NCBI GenBank assembly: GCA_003508005.1 | Contig: DNUE01000013.1 | Location: forward strand, 1 to 64,000 | Source: Desulfobulbaceae bacterium | GTDB taxonomy: Bacteria > Desulfobacterota > Desulfobulbia > Desulfobulbales > Desulfobulbaceae | Length of the DNA: 64,000 nucleotides | Direction: 5' to 3' | Shown here: positions 26,729 through 35,991 of the stretch, in pieces | Layout: each line of letters begins with the position of its first letter | Numbering within the stretch: the stretch's first letter is position 1 | Made by a program: the position numbers and the translations under genes | The notes under the pieces: generated by a model | What the model saw: only the letters and a program-made list of their open reading frames with translations | What the model was told of the DNA's origin: nothing | The model's database searches: none

Positions 26729-26832
26729 CATGATAAGTTCGCAAGAAGTAAAAACACTGCGCATCCGCCACGGTGATTTCAACAACTAACAAGGCTTGCC
26801 GGCTTCAGTCCCGCAAAAAGTGGGGGTCTGAC
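26729..26832. repeat. Dispersed hairpin-bearing element, copy 1
   Basis: A hairpin (CAGTCCCGCA-AAAAG-TGGGGGTCTG, two mismatches) is followed on the opposite strand by about 75 nt including GTTGAAATCAC, GTGGCGGATGC and CTTGCGA. The same order of hairpin plus tail is found at 39483-39590, with most tail bases identical. It fills the gap between comM and the methyltransferase gene and runs into the C-terminal codons of the latter. Confidence 0.7.
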
Positions 26833-27562
26833 AATCATAGAGGGTTTGTATGGCATCGGAATAGGGGCCATTCTGCCTCGCATGGATGTAGAAGGGGTCG
26901 AGCAGCTGAACCTCCTCGCCGCCGTTTTTCAACGCCTCCACCAGGACCAGGGTTGCCTTAGGGCTGCCGGGATAACTGTACACCGGCTGCAGCCGTTTCG
27001 GCTCCAGGCGCACGCGCTGCAGCGCCGCGGCCAGGGACATGAGCCGGGTTGCCGGATAGACGAAAACGGCCCGGCCCCGGTTCTTCAACGCAAAGGAAGC
27101 GGCCCGGGCCACCTCCGACAGGCTCGCGTCGATCTCGTGCCGGGCCCTGGCCCTCTGGTCCGTGGGGCTCAGCCGGCCGCTGCCGGGCTTGCGGTACGGG
27201 GGGTTGCTCACCACCAGGTCAAAGGATTCAGGGGCGACCAGGGTGGTGATCTCGCGCAGGCTGCCGTGGATGACCGAGGCCCTGGACTCCAGGCCGTTGC
27301 TGCGGAAGTTCTCCCGGGCCAGCCGGGCAAGCTCCTCCTGGACCTCCAGCCCGGTCACCCTTGCCCCGGGATGGCGGAAGGCAAGGATCAGGCCGATGAT
27401 CCCGCTGCCGCAGCCCAGATCGAGAATGAGGTCGCCCGCGGCCGGCCGGCAGAAGTGGGCGGCCAGCACCGCGTCGGCGGAAAAACGATAGCCCCGCTTG
27501 AACTGGGTGCAGACAAGACGGCCATTGAACAGGGCGTCCCGGGTCAGCAGCTCCTCGCCCAA
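26786..27562 (-). CDS. YfiC/TrmN6-like class I SAM methyltransferase
   Basis: 258 residues. The Rossmann SAM site is LILDLGCGSGIIGLILAF, the catalytic base-flipping motif is VSNPPYRKPGSGR, and the N-terminus (FKRGYRFSADAVLAAHF) matches YfiC/TrmN6, which N6-methylates A37 of tRNA-Val. Bacterial members of this COG also methylate other RNAs or proteins, so the exact substrate is open. The last 15 or so residues (YDCQTPTFCGTEAGKPC) are encoded by the dispersed repeat, meaning the native C-terminus has been replaced or extended by it. It lies 21 nt downstream of the DUF1015 gene. Confidence 0.85.
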   Translation of the reverse strand: MGEELLTRDALFNGRLVCTQFKRGYRFSADAVLAAHFCRPAAGDLILDLGCGSGIIGLILAFRHPGARVTGLEVQEELARLARENFRSNGLESRASVIHGSLREITTLVAPESFDLVVSNPPYRKPGSGRLSPTDQRARARHEIDASLSEVARAASFALKNRGRAVFVYPATRLMSLAAALQRVRLEPKRLQPVYSYPGSPKATLVLVEALKNGGEEVQLLDPFYIHARQNGPYSDAIQTLYDCQTPTFCGTEAGKPC

Positions 27563-27583
27563 GGTTTTCCGGACCCTTCCCTA

Positions 27584-28960
27584 CTACTCCGACCGAAGGA
27601 TCTTTTCCCCGGCGACCAGCTTGTTGATCAGCAGGCCGGTCAGGATCTTCGGAAAGAAGTAGGTCGATTTGTGCGGCATGATCTGGCCGCTGTCAGCGAC
27701 GTCGGTCACCTGGCTGATCCGGGTCGGGTTGAGGAGAAAGAGCAGCGGCGTGACCCCGTTATCATGAATGCTTTTTTTAACAGCGACATCAATAGCTTCA
27801 TCAGGATCACTAAAGTAACTTATCAACCTTTCCGTGACGAGCCGCTGGTGATCGATCCCCAGCAGGTCATGAAGCAGCAGCTCGGAGAGGATCACCACGT
27901 CGAGGTCCCGCAATACCCGCGGTTTAGCCGCGAGGACAGGGTACTGCTCGCACTCGTCCTGCAGGGTGAGCAGAAAGCAGCGGTCCTCGCCGGGGTGGTA
28001 CAGGCCGAAAACCGGCACCGGCGAGGTCATGGTCCACTCATTCATCCTGGCGAGGGCCTCGGCCAGCAATATCTCGCGGGTGGCCCCCCGGATCTCCTCC
28101 ACGGTCAGCCCCTGCCGCAGCATGGCCACAACCTGGTCGGCGCTGAACCTGCCCGGATACCGCAGCAGCCGGTGGGTTGGCAGCACGGACAGACCCTCGT
28201 CCGCGGTGGCGCAGAGGTACATCATAATGTAGTTGTAGGGACTGTCCGGCGGCAGGGACGGATTCTTGAGCAGCATCTGCCGGCGGTAGCCAAGGGCAGT
28301 GGCATAGCGGTGGTGGCCGTCGGCGATGTACACCGGCTTGTCGGCAAAATAGCGGGCAACCATGGCCAGGGCCTGGAAATCGGTCACCCGCCAGAGGGTG
28401 TGGGTGTTGCCGAAATGGTCCCTGAGGGAGCAGAACGGTTCGGGCTCTCTGGCCTTTTCCAGGGCGGCGATGACCGCATTGTCCTTATCCTGGAACAGGG
28501 AAAAGACATTGCTGAACTGCGCCTGACACTCCGACATCAGCTGCAGCCGGTCATCAATGACCGCGTCGAAGGTCTTTTCGTGGGGCTTGACAATCCCTTC
28601 GCTGAACTCGGCCAGGCCGACCAGGCAGATCAGCCCCCTGCGGGTCATCTTCCGGCCGGAGGGGTGGGTAAAGCTGATAGTGTACAGGTACATGGCGGGC
28701 TGCTCGTCCCTGATCAGCACTCCCTCCACCTGCCAGGACTCGAACAGGGTCCGCGCCCGGACATAGCGGTCCGCGTTGCCGCCGGTGTCCTGCGAGGTGT
28801 TGCGCAGGTCCAGCTGGATCATGCTGTAAGCGTTTTTTTCGAGAAATTTGTCTCCCTCCTCCTCGCTGATGACATCATAGGGAGGGGTAACCACCTCCTC
28901 CATGTTCCTGATCTTCTCGGGATTGAACCGTACCCCCCTGAACGGGGCGACTATTGCCAT
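27584..28960 (-). CDS. DUF1015 family protein
   Basis: 458 residues, an apparently complete member of the DUF1015 family: MAIVAPFRGVRFNPEKI and VVTPPYDVISEEE at the start, YIADGHHRYATALGYRR near residue 215, and RMNEW and FFPKILTGLLINKL at the end. The catalytic-looking DGHHR motif is invariant in the family, but no biochemical function is established. In some genomes the family neighbours serine/phosphoserine or thermophilic metabolism genes; here it precedes an RNA methyltransferase gene. ATG start with GGAGATATTTTC upstream. Confidence 0.9.
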   Translation of the reverse strand: MAIVAPFRGVRFNPEKIRNMEEVVTPPYDVISEEEGDKFLEKNAYSMIQLDLRNTSQDTGGNADRYVRARTLFESWQVEGVLIRDEQPAMYLYTISFTHPSGRKMTRRGLICLVGLAEFSEGIVKPHEKTFDAVIDDRLQLMSECQAQFSNVFSLFQDKDNAVIAALEKAREPEPFCSLRDHFGNTHTLWRVTDFQALAMVARYFADKPVYIADGHHRYATALGYRRQMLLKNPSLPPDSPYNYIMMYLCATADEGLSVLPTHRLLRYPGRFSADQVVAMLRQGLTVEEIRGATREILLAEALARMNEWTMTSPVPVFGLYHPGEDRCFLLTLQDECEQYPVLAAKPRVLRDLDVVILSELLLHDLLGIDHQRLVTERLISYFSDPDEAIDVAVKKSIHDNGVTPLLFLLNPTRISQVTDVADSGQIMPHKSTYFFPKILTGLLINKLVAGEKILRSE

Positions 28961-29227
28961 GAAAATATCTCCTGGAACTGGTCAATCTGATTAATTCCTG
29001 CTATATTGACAAAATTCAGACAACTCTTGAGCATTGCGAACCACCCATTTCTTACCATTGAATGAAGGGGTGATGCAAGGTGCTTTTGCCAACCCGGACG
29101 ACTTGTCCGGATATTTCCATACACCGGCACAGGGCGGAACGCTGCCGGCCTCGGGCATTCGAAACATGGCCCGGCCGGTTGCCCGCATGCCTTATTTTAT
29201 AATACAATATTAATGGAACGTGCACAA
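28961..29227. other. Intergenic region between DUF1015 and queD leader
   Basis: About 270 nt, divergent promoters expected. AT-rich patches near 28990-29020 and 29190-29220 (TTATTTTATAATACAATATTAATGG) are likely promoter elements, the latter for queD. Short open frames on both strands have no ribosome binding site or recognisable product. Confidence 0.45.
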
Positions 29228-29315
29228 AGATGAAAACGCTGACCAGCCGCCACTGTGACGTCAAGATGGTACAGTGGCGGGTCGGCGCCGGAATCGCGGT
29301 TTGGACGATTCCGGC
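29228..29315. repeat. Two tandem hairpins in the queD leader, related to the dispersed element
   Basis: First hairpin: CCGCCACTGT (29247-29256) pairs perfectly with ACAGTGGCGG (29271-29280). Second: GCCGGAATCG (29287-29296) pairs perfectly with CGATTCCGGC (29306-29315). The left part (AAGATGAAAACGCTGACC then GCCGCCACTGTG) matches the element at 56216 and, less closely, the tail of copy 1. It lies 37 nt upstream of the queD start, so it is probably transcribed as leader RNA. Confidence 0.6.
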
Positions 29316-29351
29316 TCAATTCAAGGATGCTGATCGCCTGAGGGACAAGCC

Positions 29352-29723
29352 ATGCTCGACATTTTTATCAAGACCCACTTTTGCGGGGGGCACCACCTGC
29401 GGGACTATCCCGGCAACTGCGAAAGGCCCCATGGCCACAACTGGAACGTGACGGTGACGGTGCGGGCGACCCGGTTGGACAACCTGGGCATGGGCATCGA
29501 CTTCAAGGTCCTCAAGGGGATCGTCAACCGGGTGATCGACGAACTCGACCACCAGGACCTGAACGACCTGCCCGCCTTTCGTGACATCAACCCTTCCTCC
29601 GAGCATATCGCCATGTATCTCTTTGACAGGCTCAAAAGAGAGCTCACCAGCGACCGCTACACCCTCTCCTCGGTCAGGATCCAGGAAACCGACAGCAGCG
29701 GGGTAATTTACTACGGTGAATGA
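29352..29723 (+). CDS. queD: 6-carboxy-5,6,7,8-tetrahydropterin synthase
   Basis: 123 residues, standard length. QueD converts 7,8-dihydroneopterin triphosphate to 6-carboxytetrahydropterin, the second step of queuosine precursor synthesis. The zinc His ligands are in FCGGHHLRDY and RPHGHNW, with the catalytic Cys in GNCERPHGH; GMGIDFKVLK and ELDHQDLND are family motifs, and the C-terminal QETDSSGVIYYG is typical. A GAGGGA sits about 9 nt before the ATG. It overlaps queE by 8 nt, so the two are co-translated. Confidence 0.95.
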   Translation: MLDIFIKTHFCGGHHLRDYPGNCERPHGHNWNVTVTVRATRLDNLGMGIDFKVLKGIVNRVIDELDHQDLNDLPAFRDINPSSEHIAMYLFDRLKRELTSDRYTLSSVRIQETDSSGVIYYGE

Positions 29724-30387
29724 CGGCTCCCTGGCGGTTTCCGAACTCTTTTACTCAATCCAGGGAGAATCGACCCGGGCCGGGCTACCCTGCGCCTTCA
29801 TCCGTCTTGCCGGCTGCAACCTTCGCTGCCGGTACTGTGATTCCGCCTACACCTGGGAAGGGCCGGGCACACGGATCGCCATTGCCGATATCATGCAGTG
29901 GCTGGGGCAGTATCCGGGAGTCCTGGTGGAACTCACCGGCGGCGAGCCCCTGCTCCAGGAACAAATTTATCCCCTGCTGGACGAGTTGCTGGCCAGCGGA
30001 CGCACCGTGCTCATCGAGACCAACGGCTCGCTTCCCGTTACGAGAATTCCCGGCGCGGTTTCCCTGATCCTCGATCTCAAGTGCCCCGGCAGCGGCATGG
30101 CCGAGCAGACGGACTGGCACAACCTAGCCCTGCTCGCAAAGCGAAACAGTTCCGGCAGCAGGGACGAGATCAAATTTGTCCTCAGCTCGGAAGAGGATTA
30201 CGCATGGGCCAGGGAGATTATTGCCCGCCACCGGTTGGCCGGTTTGGCCCCCCTGCTCCTGTCGCCTGTGGCAGGCCTGCTGGCGCCGGCCAGGTTGGCG
30301 GAGCTCATGCTTCGGGACCGAATCCCGGCCAGGCTGCAAATGCAGCTGCACCGGGCCATCTGGCCGGACCGGCCCCGGGGGGTATAA
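29716..30387 (+). CDS. queE: 7-carboxy-7-deazaguanine synthase (radical SAM)
   Basis: 223 residues with a GTG start inside the end of queD. QueE rearranges the QueD product to 7-carboxy-7-deazaguanine. FYSIQGESTRAGLPCAFIRL is the family start, followed by the cluster motif CNLRCRYCDSAYTWEG, LTGGEPLLQ, IETNGSLPV and LDLKCPGSGM. No queC or queF is in the window. Confidently assigned from the motif set and the pairing with queD. Confidence 0.95.
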   Translation: MNDGSLAVSELFYSIQGESTRAGLPCAFIRLAGCNLRCRYCDSAYTWEGPGTRIAIADIMQWLGQYPGVLVELTGGEPLLQEQIYPLLDELLASGRTVLIETNGSLPVTRIPGAVSLILDLKCPGSGMAEQTDWHNLALLAKRNSSGSRDEIKFVLSSEEDYAWAREIIARHRLAGLAPLLLSPVAGLLAPARLAELMLRDRIPARLQMQLHRAIWPDRPRGV

Positions 30388-30485
30388 GGGTTTGCCGCAG
30401 GATGGTGAAATACCGGACGCAGGGACGCTATAACGCGGTGGCGGTCGCGGTGGCGCAGGAGGTTGCTACACCCAACCCGGGACAA

Positions 30486-31562
30486 TCAGTGCACATTGAG
30501 TTCATTTCGTTTGAACAGGCGAACTGAAGCATCGACCACATCAGGGTCATAGAGTATCCCCCGGTGCTCCAGGATTTCCTCGAAGGCCTTGGCAGCCCCC
30601 AGTGAGGGCCGGTAGGGCCGGTGCGAGGACATGGCCTCGATCACATCCGCCACGCCGATGATCCTGGCCTCCAGCATGATCTCGTCTCCCCGCAGGCCGT
30701 CGGGATACCCAGAGCCGTCAAGACGCTCGTGGTGCTGGCGCACGATCTCGGCAACCGGCCAGTGGAAATCGATGCCCTTGAGGATGTTGTAGCCGGTCTC
30801 AGGATGGTTCTTGATCAGGGAATATTCCATCTTGCCCAGCATCCCGGGCTTGCTTAAAATTTCCGCGGGGATGGAAATCTTGCCCAGGTCATGAATAACG
30901 CCGGCCATGCGGATTCCATCCACCTGCTCGGTGGACAGTCCCATTTCCTGGGCGATGCTGCGGGCGATATCGGAGGTGCGCCGCTGATGCCCTGCCGTAT
31001 AAGGATCCCTGGTTTCCACGGTCATAGCCATGGCCTGAATTGTACCTGACAGGTTTTTCCGCAGCTGGATCAGACTATCCCGCAACTGTTCCTCAGCGAG
31101 TTTCTGTTCGGTGATGTCATGGTAGACATTGATCACCGACTCCGGCCTGCCGTCGCGGTCATGAGCCACCACCTTCGCGGTCCCGCTGAAATAGAGCTTC
31201 TTGCCGTTACTGCCGACGATCTCCGCTTCGCCCCTTTGTTCCGAATCGAGGCGGAACGCGTCTCTGACCAGGCATTTCTTCCCTTCAGGGCAGCTCGCGT
31301 TACATCCGTCGAAACAGGCGTTGCGACAGGGGCTGCCGATAATTCCCTCACCAAAATCCCTTCTGGCCTTCCAATTTGCCCAGACAATGTTCAGGTCGCG
31401 ATTGATCAGGCTCATGTGAACATCGACCGTGTCGAGGATCGACTGAAACTTGGCCTCGGCGTGGTTGATGTTGTGCAGAGCGGCAGAATTGATGCGCCAG
31501 TTCTCTTTTTCAAGTTCCCTGACCTTGTTGAACAATTCTGAATACGAGGGAGGCTTTTCCAT
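30486..31562 (-). CDS. PAS-HD-GYP phosphodiesterase (c-di-GMP type)
   Basis: 358 residues from the ATG at MEKPPSYS, which has GAAAGGG 8 nt upstream; an upstream ATG adds 13 residues with no such site. A coiled coil is followed by a PAS domain (about 40-165) carrying a Cys-rich loop (CRNACFDGCNASCPEGKKC). The HD-GYP domain has HQRRTSDIAR, VIHDLGKISIP, HPETGYNIL, and the signature HHERLDGSGYPDG. HD-GYP proteins hydrolyse c-di-GMP. It lies 51 nt downstream of a cyclase-domain gene on the same strand, so the two may form a nucleotide-signalling pair. The Cys-rich PAS suggests redox or metal sensing, which is inference. Confidence 0.9.
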   Translation of the reverse strand: MEKPPSYSELFNKVRELEKENWRINSAALHNINHAEAKFQSILDTVDVHMSLINRDLNIVWANWKARRDFGEGIIGSPCRNACFDGCNASCPEGKKCLVRDAFRLDSEQRGEAEIVGSNGKKLYFSGTAKVVAHDRDGRPESVINVYHDITEQKLAEEQLRDSLIQLRKNLSGTIQAMAMTVETRDPYTAGHQRRTSDIARSIAQEMGLSTEQVDGIRMAGVIHDLGKISIPAEILSKPGMLGKMEYSLIKNHPETGYNILKGIDFHWPVAEIVRQHHERLDGSGYPDGLRGDEIMLEARIIGVADVIEAMSSHRPYRPSLGAAKAFEEILEHRGILYDPDVVDASVRLFKRNELNVH

Positions 31563-31613
31563 CAATCTGACCCTTTCACCAACGTTGAATGAGCAGCGCA
31601 TATCGATAGTATC

Positions 31614-33179
31614 TTATGCATTGTCGTGATGAACCCGTTCCTTTATCTCCGTTACCGGCAGGGCGCCGATGGCACTGAGCTGAAGGTAATGCGGATTGTT
31701 CTCGGACAGGAGATCGCTCAGGCGGGCAAAGGTATCCCTGATAAAACCGTTGCCGGGCCGGCTCTTGCTGTGGATACCGAAGGAGTAGCCGTTGCGGTCT
31801 TCCAGAGACAGTTTGCTGACAAGATTTTTAGTAGTCCAGATCTCACCGTTCCTGGCGAACTCGGACAACCTGGCGGCTATATTGATCGTATCGCCAAGTG
31901 CTGTGAACTCAACGGAGTTGGCTGAATGGATCGTGCCGAAAAATTCCTGACCCTCATTGATACCGGTATTGAGGAAGAGGTTGTTGTCCCACCCTTTGAT
32001 TCCCCGCCAAACTTTACTAAATTTCTTTATATTTTCACGTAGTTCGAGTGCACAATTAATGCAATTTGTAATATAATTGTCACCGGGCTTGTCGATAAAG
32101 TAGTAGAGCAGGCCGTCACCCACGTGCTTGCCGTATATGGCGTGATGCGCCTCAAAGGAAGGGGCGACGCACTCCCACAGGCCGTTGATCAGTTCAAAAT
32201 ACTGGGCCGGCAGAAGCTCGGCGCTGATCCGCACCGAATCCTGCAGATCAGCGACCAGGACGCAGAGGGAGACCAGGGAGGGCATCCTGCGCCGGAGAAG
32301 ATCATTGATTACCTGTTCCCGGTGGGAGAGAAGGTCGAGAAGAACTTCGTTGACCTGGTCATCTGGCAGGTAGACAAAAAAAGTCCCCTCCCGAAAGGTC
32401 ATGGTATGGACGCGAAAAGTATTCCTCTGTTCATCAGCCAGGGGGAGGGAGATGGGCAGATGAAAGGCACTCCCCTTGATCTCGTTTATGGAGAGCGAAC
32501 GATAAATATCCTGCAGCAGAAGTGACTCCTGAACAGATACCCCCCTGAACAGTCTGGACAGGACATGGTCATTTATACTGGCATGCAAAACAGCCAGATG
32601 AAGAGCTGTCAAAGCTGTCCAATAGTCTACATGGACACTTGCTTTTCGCTCGAAGAACAGCCGGAATATGTTCCTGGATTCGATATCTACGAGTCCGCGG
32701 ACCTTTGTCCCGAACACCAGATCCTCGGCCTGCTGGTTGATCCACTCCACCTCGAAATTTCTGTTGATCAAATAGGCCGGGGAATCGATATCGCAGATCG
32801 TGACCCGCAGCGACCTGTCTGATAGGCGGGAATACCCCCCGGACACCCTCCTGTCTAAATCGATTGACGGCGGGGGCGCGCCTCCCTGGACAGGAGAGGC
32901 GGACTGTTCAGCAGTCCCGCTTTTTCCGACGAGGAGTGAGACAATATCCTCCATGGTCTTTCCTCGGCTTTTCAACAGCTTGACCTGTTCAAGGCGAGCA
33001 AGGACATCCTCGGGAAAATATCCTATCTGCTTTGCGCCCCGATCACCGACTGGCGGCGGGCCGATGACCGGTCTCGGCAGCAGGCCGAATTTAATGTAAT
33101 TATTAAGTGTTGCTCTTGAAATACCCGCGGTATCGATAATATCCTTGCTTGTGACCATTCCAGAAAGTGCCATTGCCAT
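31614..33179 (-). CDS. MerR-like HTH / PAS / class III nucleotide cyclase fusion
   Basis: I start at MAMALSGMV, behind AAGGAAGGAA; an open frame reaches 33257. Residues 8-80 resemble a MerR-type winged helix (TSKDIIDTAGISRATLNNYIKFGLLPRP). A PAS-like region (about 125-260) follows. The C-terminal class III adenylate/guanylate cyclase domain (about 310-480) keeps the metal Asp residues in LVADLQDSV and KHVGDGLLYYF and the substrate region FTALGDTINIAARL, so it looks catalytically competent. A DNA-binding domain and a cyclase in one chain is unusual. Followed by the HD-GYP gene, probably co-transcribed. Confidence 0.85.
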   Translation of the reverse strand: MAMALSGMVTSKDIIDTAGISRATLNNYIKFGLLPRPVIGPPPVGDRGAKQIGYFPEDVLARLEQVKLLKSRGKTMEDIVSLLVGKSGTAEQSASPVQGGAPPPSIDLDRRVSGGYSRLSDRSLRVTICDIDSPAYLINRNFEVEWINQQAEDLVFGTKVRGLVDIESRNIFRLFFERKASVHVDYWTALTALHLAVLHASINDHVLSRLFRGVSVQESLLLQDIYRSLSINEIKGSAFHLPISLPLADEQRNTFRVHTMTFREGTFFVYLPDDQVNEVLLDLLSHREQVINDLLRRRMPSLVSLCVLVADLQDSVRISAELLPAQYFELINGLWECVAPSFEAHHAIYGKHVGDGLLYYFIDKPGDNYITNCINCALELRENIKKFSKVWRGIKGWDNNLFLNTGINEGQEFFGTIHSANSVEFTALGDTINIAARLSEFARNGEIWTTKNLVSKLSLEDRNGYSFGIHSKSRPGNGFIRDTFARLSDLLSENNPHYLQLSAIGALPVTEIKERVHHDNA

Positions 33180-33864
33180 TTCCTTCCTTGCCAAAGATGC
33201 GGCCGGATAGACTGTCCAAGTATGAGTACCAGCTACTCTGTTCCAAATTGATGACAATTAATTAACACATCAGCGCGGTTAAAATGTCAAGTAATTTTTG
33301 CGCTGTTTAATTATTTTGTATATATATACAGTCTAATTAATTCAAGCCCGTTATCCATTATTACAAATATCTTTTTGTTTTAACGTCTATATTTGATGAT
33401 ATGATACTATTTATACAGTTTAAGTAGACCCCCCAGCATCGTGATTGGGCAAGACAGGGTGGCAATGTTCTGTATTGAAAGGAAAGGTGTCTCTCCTGGA
33501 CGGGAAACCTGTTGCAATGGATTTCGGGATGGAGCGATTTTTCCTGGATCAGCCTGTGACTCAAGCAGGCTGCATGACGAATTGCTGCTCTGAAGTTCCT
33601 TGTGCGGACAAGAGGAAAAAACTGTCAGGTGGCTGAAGCCAGAGCATTAAGCGCTTGTTGCGGCTCAGCCGCACAGCAGGCGGATATCCTGCCGGCTATC
33701 GGAATCTTTTTTCTGAGGGGACGAATGGATCGCTTTCTCGCCAACCCAAGTCATCTTCTGCAAACCCGGTTCCGATATTGTTGCTGACTCCGATTATTTC
33801 GTGCCCTTCCCTGCTTCACCTCACCCTCAGTGTGACAGGACCTGAAAATGGACATTTTCCCTTG
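33180..33864. other. Intergenic region upstream of the cyclase fusion
   Basis: About 685 nt. 33240-33430 is very AT-rich and is the likely promoter zone of the cyclase gene. 33430-33864 contains several short open frames on the plus strand (for example from TTG at 33445) that I could not support. A small palindrome TGCGGCT-C-AGCCGCA lies near 33659. No RNA gene was recognised. Confidence 0.4.
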
Positions 33865-35991
33865 TCAATCCTGTTTATTCGCTGTTGGCGTCAATTGCCC
33901 CCGCAGGGACTCGGGATCATGCACCGGCATCTGGCAGGCAAAATCCAGGCACACATAGGCTGTGGCCTTGCCGTCCAACATGCCCATCTGGCCCAGAAAT
34001 GGCAGGTAAGTGGCGAGAAGCTCCTGGTTTTCGCCGCTCTCGGCAAGCAAAACGAGTCGGCCCGGGTCATACTGGCTGAAAACCGTTGCCAGGAGATTGG
34101 TGGTGTCCTCGCGACCCGGGGAGCCGGCAATGACCACCTGCCTGGGCTTGGCCTGCATCTGCTGCCAGGCGCACAGCATCTGCGGCAGGGCCTGCGGCTG
34201 CCCGTTGAGAGAGGAGGCGAAAGCCGCCACCGTGGTCCTGCTCAATTCGATCCATTTTTCGTTTGCCGTCAAGGTCCCGAGCAGATGGAGATTCATCGCC
34301 GCCAGTGAGTTGCCGGCCGGTTCGGCGCCATCATACCCTCCTTTCATCCTGACCGGAAGAACTGCATCCCCTGCCCCGTCAAAGAAACCGCCCTGTTCCT
34401 GGTCATGAAAAAGCCTGATCTGCGTCCCGGTCAGCTCGATGGCCCAGCGCAACCACGCAGGGTTCTGGCCCGCCTGATACAACTCCAGCAGACCGGCGAC
34501 CAGAGCGGCGTAGTCGTCCAATTGCCCGGGCAGGCCGCTTTCTCCCGCGCGATAGCGTCGCCTGAGCACCTGCTGTCCCTCGTCGTAGAGATGGGCCTTG
34601 AGAAAGAGGGCGGCGCGCTCAGCCGCCGCAAGCAGTTTCCTGTCCTCCAGAATTGACCCGGCCCGGGCCAGAGCCCCGATCATCATGCCGTTCCAGGCGG
34701 TGATTACCTTGTCGTCAGTTTGGGGCCTGATCCGGGAGGAACGAGTCTGCAACAGAAGGGCCCTGGACCTTTCCAGGCTGATCTCCACCTCGGAGACGGA
34801 GCGCTGGAACTGCCTGGCCGCCTCCTCCTGGCTGTGGGCGACATACAGGATATTCCGGCCCTGGAATTCGCCCTGCGGGTCATCGGGGGCATTGCCGCCG
34901 GCCAGGATGCCGTAGCAGTACTTAAAGAGTTCGGCGTCAGCGGCCGGCAGAATTCTGTCGATCTCCTCCCCGGTCCAGAGGTAGAATGCCCCTTCGCCAT
35001 GGCCGCCCGGGCTGTAGGGGTCATCGCTGTCCGCGTCCTCGGCTGAATAGAACCCGCCTGCCGGATCGCGCAGGTCCCGCAGGACGTAGCCACATATTTC
35101 GCCGGCCATGTCCGCAAACTGTCTGTCGCCGGTCAGGAGATAGGCGTCAAGGTACGAGGAGGCCAGTTGCGCCTGGTCATAGAGCATCTTCTCGAAATGA
35201 GGCACCCGCCACTGGCGGTCCACGGCGTAGCGATGAAAGCCGCCGCCGAGATGATCGCGGATGCCGCCGGCCGCCATGTGCCGAAGGGTAGCAAGGACCA
35301 TTTCCCGCGCCCGCTCGTTGCCTGTCGCATGCCAGCTGCGCAGAAGAAAGTTGAACTGGACCGGCCGCGGAAATTTGGGGGCCTGGCTGAACCCCCCATA
35401 AACCGGGTCGAAATCCCTCTCGAACTCCAGGAAGGCCCTGGCCATGATCCCCTCCTCTATCGCGGTCCCCTTCCCGGTTGTGCTGCTTGCCGCCAGTTGC
35501 GCAACGAGTTGGGCGGCGACATCCGTCAGGTCCGCCCGTTTGCCGATCCAGGCCTGGTGGATGGCGACAAGCAAATCGGCAAAGGCTGGTCGGCCGTAAC
35601 CTCCCCGGGGCGGGAAATAGGTGCCGGCATAAAAGGGTCTGCCGTCCGGGAAAAGAAACACCGACATGGGCCAGCCGCCGCTGCCGGTCATGGCCAGGGT
35701 AGCCGCCATGTACACCTGGTCGATGTCCGGCCGTTCCTCGCGGTCGACCTTGATGCAGACGAACCACCTGTTGAGGAGGGCGGCTGTTTCCGGACTGGCA
35801 AAAGACTCCCGGGCCATGACATGGCACCAGTGGCAGCTGGAGTAGCCGATGGAGAGGAATATCGGCCTGTCCGTCTGTCTGGCCAGGGCAAAGGCCTCGT
35901 CGCTCCAGGGAAACCAGTCCACAGGGTTGTCTGCGTGCTGCAGGAGATAAGGACTCTTTTCCCGGGCCAGCCTGTTTGTCTTGTGTTCCAT
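33865..35991 (-). CDS. DUF255 / YyaL thioredoxin-like protein
   Basis: 708 residues, full length. The N-terminal thioredoxin-like DUF255 domain shows EKSPYLLQHADNPVDWFPW and SIGYSSCHWCHVMARESF with a CHWC active-site-like pair, then VKVDREERPDID and GGWPMSVFL. The C-terminal two-thirds form an alpha/alpha six-barrel like N-acylglucosamine epimerases or glycosidases (FEKMLYDQAQLA, YSAEDADSD, ITAWNGMMIGALA). The family is widespread (SPATA20 in animals) and of unknown function. The downstream and upstream gaps are large, so it appears monocistronic. Confidence 0.92.
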   Translation of the reverse strand: MEHKTNRLAREKSPYLLQHADNPVDWFPWSDEAFALARQTDRPIFLSIGYSSCHWCHVMARESFASPETAALLNRWFVCIKVDREERPDIDQVYMAATLAMTGSGGWPMSVFLFPDGRPFYAGTYFPPRGGYGRPAFADLLVAIHQAWIGKRADLTDVAAQLVAQLAASSTTGKGTAIEEGIMARAFLEFERDFDPVYGGFSQAPKFPRPVQFNFLLRSWHATGNERAREMVLATLRHMAAGGIRDHLGGGFHRYAVDRQWRVPHFEKMLYDQAQLASSYLDAYLLTGDRQFADMAGEICGYVLRDLRDPAGGFYSAEDADSDDPYSPGGHGEGAFYLWTGEEIDRILPAADAELFKYCYGILAGGNAPDDPQGEFQGRNILYVAHSQEEAARQFQRSVSEVEISLERSRALLLQTRSSRIRPQTDDKVITAWNGMMIGALARAGSILEDRKLLAAAERAALFLKAHLYDEGQQVLRRRYRAGESGLPGQLDDYAALVAGLLELYQAGQNPAWLRWAIELTGTQIRLFHDQEQGGFFDGAGDAVLPVRMKGGYDGAEPAGNSLAAMNLHLLGTLTANEKWIELSRTTVAAFASSLNGQPQALPQMLCAWQQMQAKPRQVVIAGSPGREDTTNLLATVFSQYDPGRLVLLAESGENQELLATYLPFLGQMGMLDGKATAYVCLDFACQMPVHDPESLRGQLTPTANKQD

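Noticed and set aside
26846..28990. 714-codon plus-strand open frame
   Set aside because: It is opposite the methyltransferase and DUF1015 genes, both of which show conserved motifs. The product has no recognisable fold.
29228..29351. Possible preQ1 riboswitch upstream of queD
   Set aside because: The two hairpins do not match the short preQ1-I pseudoknot or the larger class II layout, and the left one resembles a dispersed repeat.
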